Assembly: GCF_024489055.1 (NCBI RefSeq)
Contig: NC_090243.1
Span: 13,737,501-13,801,500, forward strand
Source: Chanodichthys erythropterus
Lineage: Eukaryota; Chordata; Actinopteri; Cypriniformes; Xenocyprididae
Reading direction: 5' to 3'
Length of the DNA: 64,000 nt
Shown piece after piece: positions 59,100 to 64,000 of the stretch. Position numbers and translations under genes: made by a program. The notes below the pieces were generated by a model. The model worked only from the letters and a program-made list of their open reading frames with translations, was not told the DNA's origin and ran no database searches. Numbering within the stretch: the stretch's first letter is position 1; every line of letters begins with the position of its first letter.

Positions 59100-59560
59100 C
59101 ACTAAGCTTGTCACTGGCCTCTTGAGAACTTTATATCATGCGTGGAGTGCTGCAAAAAAATCTTAATTCCCTCCACGAAGCGGCAGTGTTTACTGCTGTC
59201 CGAAGGGATCACAGTTATGAGGGACTGTGCTGAATTAGCTTTTGTTGTTAGCCTGTAATGAAATGCTTGGTCATCGCTCCCGGTGGGCCCGTCCTCATTA
59301 ATCTGAAGGGCTGAGGCTGGCACAGAGCCGCAGGAATGAAACGGCTGTTTGCTGTGCCACGGCAATCAGCGACGTGGCTGTTTGCAAATATTTGCAAGTG
59401 GTCTGAAATGCCTTGTTGAGACCTGTCCGGTGATGAGGATTACAGAGGGCTCCGGTTTGAAATATTGATCCTAAGAAGGAAGCGTGCTTGAAAGCATTTC
59501 GGTTTTGGGTGGCCCTTGCTTTAAGTAGAATGCAGATTTTCTGCATAATTGTGTTTTTGC
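59100..59560. other. GC-balanced unique island, candidate conserved element
   Basis: About 460 bp with higher GC than its surroundings, no repeat, and no splice-flanked frame. Contains 'tcattaatctgaag', 'tttgcaaatatttgcaa' and 'ccacggcaatcagcgacgtg'. The minus frames here are not supported. Confidence 0.4.
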
Positions 59561-59833
59561 AATGCAGGAATAGATTTAAATGAATTGAGAGGTTATTGAG
59601 TCCATTGTTGAAGGTATTAAACTGTAGCTGAGCTACAAGTTATTCATTATATTATATTATATTATGTATTTTTTTATTTACTAAAGAAAAAAGAAAATGT
59701 ATGTCCAAAACTATGGTGTTTTGGGTGGTTGCTAGGTGGCTTGAGAAATTTCTTAAAATAAATAATTATATTTAATATTATATTTAAGCTTTTTTTTTAG
59801 GGTATTCTGAGAGGTCAGTAGGTGATTGCTATA

Positions 59834-59975
59834 TATTATATTATATTATATTATATTATATTATATTATATTATATTATATTATATTATATTATATTATA
59901 TTATATTATATTATATTATATTATATTAATTATATTATATTATATTATATTATATTATATTATATTATATTATAT
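59834..59975. repeat. (TATAT) pentamer microsatellite
   Basis: About 28 copies of a TTATA pentamer, interrupted near 59928. The same pentamer forms the array at 40588-40697 and a short one at 59645-59668. Confidence 0.95.
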
Positions 59976-60049
59976 TTATTATTATTTTTTTAAATTTACT
60001 GAAAAGTTTTTTTTTATTAATTGTACTACATAATTAATATTAATATCAA

Positions 60050-61010
60050 TATTGATATGTTTATTTTATATATAATATTTCATAATTTTTGTCCATGTAT
60101 GTTAAATAATGCTTCCATAATGTGTCCATTAATTTGCTTTGAAGTCTAAGCTTTGTTCTAGTTGGTTGCAAAGTTGTTCTTTTCCTAATGGCCACTAGGT
60201 GGCACTTCGTTTCTGCAGTATTGTGGCACATTTGAGGCAAGATAAGGCTTTCATATTTTATTTCGTTCATATTTCAGTACCTATAAAGGCAAGGAAAGTC
60301 AACTAAAGAGCTCTTTCAACATCCAATGATGCCTATAGCGTGGACAGACTATAATTTCTCCTTGATCGAATGAGCCCCAATACACTAATGATACACTACT
60401 GGTGTTCAAAACATTGCTCTTGCAAGAGATTGTGTCATACTGGATATCTTATTTGTACATTATAGGTTTAGAGCAAACATACATTATACTTCAAAATTTG
60501 ATGCTACTAATATTTAAGTTATAAGTTTTAATCTGCGTAATGTACAGTCAGCTAGTCAATATCTCAAAATAAACACTTAAATCAAGATCCCACTGTGTCC
60601 TGATCCAGTGTCTGGGTTTAATTTGCGATAATAAGTGGCTGGCTGTACTTTATCCCTTATGTAACAGTGACACTTCTGTCAAATTTTGAGATTCCTGAAA
60701 TGATTTAATTAATTAAAGACTAGATGGAAGATAAAGACATGCTAATGTGCCATATTAGTCTTCTCAGGACAGACTTATGAATCTCTGAACCAAAGATTAA
60801 AAAGCACTGATCACATTCTGCCAAACTTCACCACACAACCTAATTACTTGTTTGCTTAGATTTTGTTCAAAATTAACAAACATGGCAAATGAGAAATTAT
60901 CTGAACAAAATGTTTGATGTGCATTTCTTTAAAAGCTAAAAATCTGATTTCGTAAAATGCCGAAAAATAGTTGTACATATGCTGTCATATTAGCAGATTC
61001 CCTGGAGACA
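60050..61010. other. Spacer
   Basis: AT-rich unique sequence. No gene or repeat family recognised. Confidence 0.35.
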
Positions 61011-61384
61011 TTAAAGTCGGCATGAAATGGAAGTTGTGATTAGTGTTTTCTCTGTTTTGACATATATCTGAGTGAAACGGCTTCTCGAACAAGAAAAAAT
61101 GTAGGACTGAACTTGCTTTTGTCCATCGAGAATTGATTGGATGGTTGGATTGTTGTGGTTTGCTATTGGTTGATCTCATGTGATTGACAGGTTGCCCCGC
61201 CCTTGTGCCAGTAAATACATCATCAGAGAAAAGAAGAGATTTGGTGTAAGAGGGAGAAGTTATTTGGATTAAAGATTATGAGGGCACAAAAAATTATGTG
61301 CAGAGATAAACTTTTTTTAATAAATCCTGCAATATTTCATAAAGTGAAAAGAACTGTCGATTTCGGATTTCATGGTGACTTTAA
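61011..61384. mobile_element. TTAA element family F
   Basis: TTAA at 61011-61014 and 61381-61384; ends TTAAAGTCGGCATGAAATGG and 'atttcatggtgactttaa'. About 370 bp, non-coding. Confidence 0.8.
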
Positions 61385-61648
61385 CACACATAAAAAATGC
61401 GCTACATAACCTGTTAACATAACAAATGTCCTATTAATTCAAAGGCTACATTAAATTTCCTCTCTATAAAATATTTCTGTGTCAAATTCAAAAGGGTGGT
61501 GGCCTCATAAAACCTCCTTACTTAACAAAATAGGAGGCAAATTTCTCCCAGGATGTTCTCCCTCTCAGGTAATGAGACTTTTTTTAAGTGGCAGTGTTAT
61601 TCTCTGTGACATTCATAAAAGCAAGTTAATGCTTAGAGGAAGACTGCT

Positions 61649-61651
<3 letters not shown>

Positions 61652-61679
<28 letters not shown>
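61652..61679. repeat. (GA)14 microsatellite
   Basis: Uninterrupted GA run. Confidence 0.9.
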
Positions 61680-62170
61680 GTGTACAGTAGAAAAGCCCTG
61701 CCTCTGTGTCCTCTCTTCCTTATTTCCTGAGTGATCTGCATTAATATTGAGTTTAATGCTTCATTACACCCACGCCTTTATATGGAAAAAGTAGATGATT
61801 AAAGTGCTCCGTGAAGCATCTGTCTTAAAGCCATGGATTCATTTAAAAGAATCATGAGCTGTATGAATAAGTGATGGAACAGCCGCTAACCATGCAACGG
61901 CAAACTATTAGAGCCAGAGAAAGAGTTTTTATTCTTTATACTCACCTAAATCATTCTATAGACTACTATAGTAGATGGTTTTGATACTGAGCTTAGTTAT
62001 GTCCTTCTGGAGGCTCAAAAGAGACCAGACCTTCTCATATCTTATGCCGCACTGTTATGAACAGAAGACTCATACCGGAAGACACGAAAGACGATAGGAC
62101 AGATTTTTAACAAGCCAGAAGACTATTATTTATTTTTCTGTCTAGACCCTTAAAAAAAAAAAAAAAAAAA

Positions 62171-62930
62171 GTTTTATATTTACATACTAAAGAAAATATG
62201 AGCATGTTGCTATGTGATTGCTAGTTGCCAAGGCGTTGCTATGTGATTGCTAGGGTGTTGTGGGTAGTTGCTAAGGTGTTCTTGGTGGTTGCTGGGTAGC
62301 CTATCGCTTTTGCCTCTTTGGTATTCTGGTCCCTGGAAATTGCTTGGGTCTTTTTTTTTATTTCAATTTACTGAAATAAATATGACCATGTCCAGAACTA
62401 GGGTGTTGTGGGTGGTTGCCAGGGCGTTGCTATGCGATTGCTAGGGTGTTGTGGCTGGTTGCTGATGTGTTCTACAGTAGGAGGTTGCTAGGTAGCCTAT
62501 CCCTTTTGTCTCTTTGATATTCTCGTCCCTGGAAATACGTGTTTTTTGTTTTGTTTTTTTTGTTTTTTCAATTTACTAAAGAAAATATGACCATGTCCAG
62601 AACTAGGGTGTTCTGAGTGGTTGCCAGGGTGTTGCCATGTGGTTTATAGGTGATTGCTGAGGTGTTCTGGTGGTTGTTATAGGTGGATTAAGAGCCATAC
62701 CCCATCATTTCTTTGGTATTTGCTATGTACGGCTTGGGTCAATTCTTAAATGCAAATGTTTATGTCCAAAAGTAGGGTGGTTTCCAGAGTATTGCTATAT
62801 GGTTGCTAAGGTGTTTTAGGTGGTTGCTATAGGTGGAGTAAGACACCATACCCAACATTTCTTTGTTTTTGTTTTTTGGTCCCTAGATATGTTTTAGGTC
62901 ACTCAATGCAAATATATGGTTGTTTTTTTC
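62171..62930. repeat. Minisatellite of about 190-bp units with ggttgctagg core
   Basis: Four diverged units, each with 'actaaagaaaatatgaccatgtcc' or a relative, then repeats of 'gttgctatgtgattgctagg' and 'tctttggtattctggtccct'. A single partial unit lies at 59680-59790. Confidence 0.8.
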
Positions 62931-63429
62931 CAATTTTATTATTTTGACAATTACATTAAATAAATGTTATGTTTATATATATTTTTAAATAAATACATAC
63001 CTTAATGTATTATTAATTAAAATAATAGTGACTTTGAGGTGTATTGATGTGTTTGCTCTACTTTATAGTGATCCTTTTATTATTCAATAGGAATCAATCT
63101 TCTCAGCTTGATGTTCAGACATCTGCAACTAACTGACCACCTGTGTGGAGTTTTCATTGTGTTTTGTCCCTAACAGGGACCATTTTAGACATTTGATGTT
63201 TCAGGGAGACTATATTCTAACTGACGTTAATCTAACATTCAGTGTTTGTATCTAAACCATTTATTTTTGTTGAAGTATGGTGGCCCTCAAACACTAATTA
63301 ACTGCTCTTGCTGGCTGTTTACCAGAAACCCTTTCTAGAAGAATCCAATAGTATATGAGCTTTAAAATCTAAAGCCAGTCTCATATTGAAGATGACACTG
63401 CAGCCCACCAGCACAGATTTCAGATGTTT

Positions 63430-63800
63430 TCTAAAGGGATTCAGCCAAAAATGAAAATTCTCTCATCATTTTCTCACCCACATGACTTACTTTTTTTTGT
63501 AGACCACCAGGATGCTGCTCTTTTCCATATAATGAAAATGAAAGGTGGCCTGCGGCAGCGGAGACGATTGTGAGACTTACTGAAATACTTCATAAGACTT
63601 ATGTTATAGTGCATAAATCATAGTGCAACAGTGCCCGCCCCCTTTTTCAGAGACCTTGTTCCGGAAGTAATTATTTATTTATTTTTTTACCCATAGGGAT
63701 TTTAAAATAATCTTCATTAAAGAGTTATAAGCCATGAACCAAGCCAATCCGCTATGAGGTGAATCACAACACTACAAAATTTGATTTGAAGCAAAAAAAA
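63430..63800. repeat. Repeat fragments at window end
   Basis: 'cagccaaaaatgaaaattct' followed by 'ctcatcattttctcacccac' is the end of a common fish element related in sequence style to the one at 225-290. 63600-63780 carries a further repeat ('gcccgccccctttttcagag'). No gene. Confidence 0.4.
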
Positions 63801-64000
63801 AAAAAAAGAAATTGAAAATCAGACAAAAAGACAAAGGTACAAGACTGTGTACATAACAGTTTTAGTAAGGGGAAAGAACTACAATCCCTTGAAGCACTGC
63901 AACAGCATCATCAAATTAAAAAATGGAGAAATATAACATTTCAGTATTTTGAGAGCATAGGGAGATCGACTTGATTACGCCATTCGCAGTGTTTCATGGG

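Noticed and set aside
59111..59546. Two overlapping minus frames (82-84 codons) in the 59-kb island
   Set aside because: No splice sites, start context or recognisable domain; the composition explains their length.
62171..62930. Repeat array considered as CRISPR-like
   Set aside because: Units are about 190 bp, diverged and without regular spacers, in a vertebrate genome; it is a minisatellite.

Overview
The window reads as nuclear DNA of a ray-finned fish, most likely a cyprinid. It is AT-rich and has GT-AG introns. It carries two vertebrate genes and many short non-autonomous transposons of kinds common in carp and zebrafish relatives (TTAA-flanked elements, Tc1/mariner-like foldbacks, hAT-like remnants, tRNA-derived SINE pieces). 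The species is an inference from repeats and protein sequence, not a measurement.

Layout. (1) 819-7579, + strand: asparagine synthetase (asns), ten exons covering all but about the first 83 codons; the 5' exons lie before base 1. Its 3' UTR runs to a polyA signal at 8838-8843. (2) About 8.9-28.3 kb: gene-poor spacer. It holds a stack of nested mobile elements (about 12.7-21.0 kb) whose core is a full-length, open-frame LINE of the L1/Tx1 type (15125-20665, - strand) with a perfect 15-bp target duplication. A diverged tandem duplication (24.3-27.2 kb) and unique, homeodomain-site-rich stretches that may be conserved non-coding elements are also here. (3) 28.3-45.75 kb, - strand: plppr4 (phospholipid phosphatase-related 4, PRG-1), all seven coding exons (753 aa), a likely 1.85-kb 3' UTR and a candidate promoter with an NRF-1-type palindrome. 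Its introns hold several transposons, including one with a MADF-domain reading frame. (4) 45.8-64 kb: no gene I can name. It has TTAA elements, a decayed Tc1 transposase, a long hairpin element, AT and pentamer microsatellites, a minisatellite, and two spliced-exon candidates (53306-53380 +; 57241-57407 -) that may belong to unseen genes.

The two named genes converge tail to tail and have unrelated jobs: asns makes asparagine in the cytosol, and plppr4 is a neuronal membrane protein of the lipid-phosphatase-like family. I found no operon-like or immune-type system. The most notable material is the intact retrotransposon with a mammalian-L1-like 5' end, the six TTAAAG-ended element families without a visible transposase, an 80-bp perfect inverted repeat in plppr4 intron 1, and the two unassigned exons.
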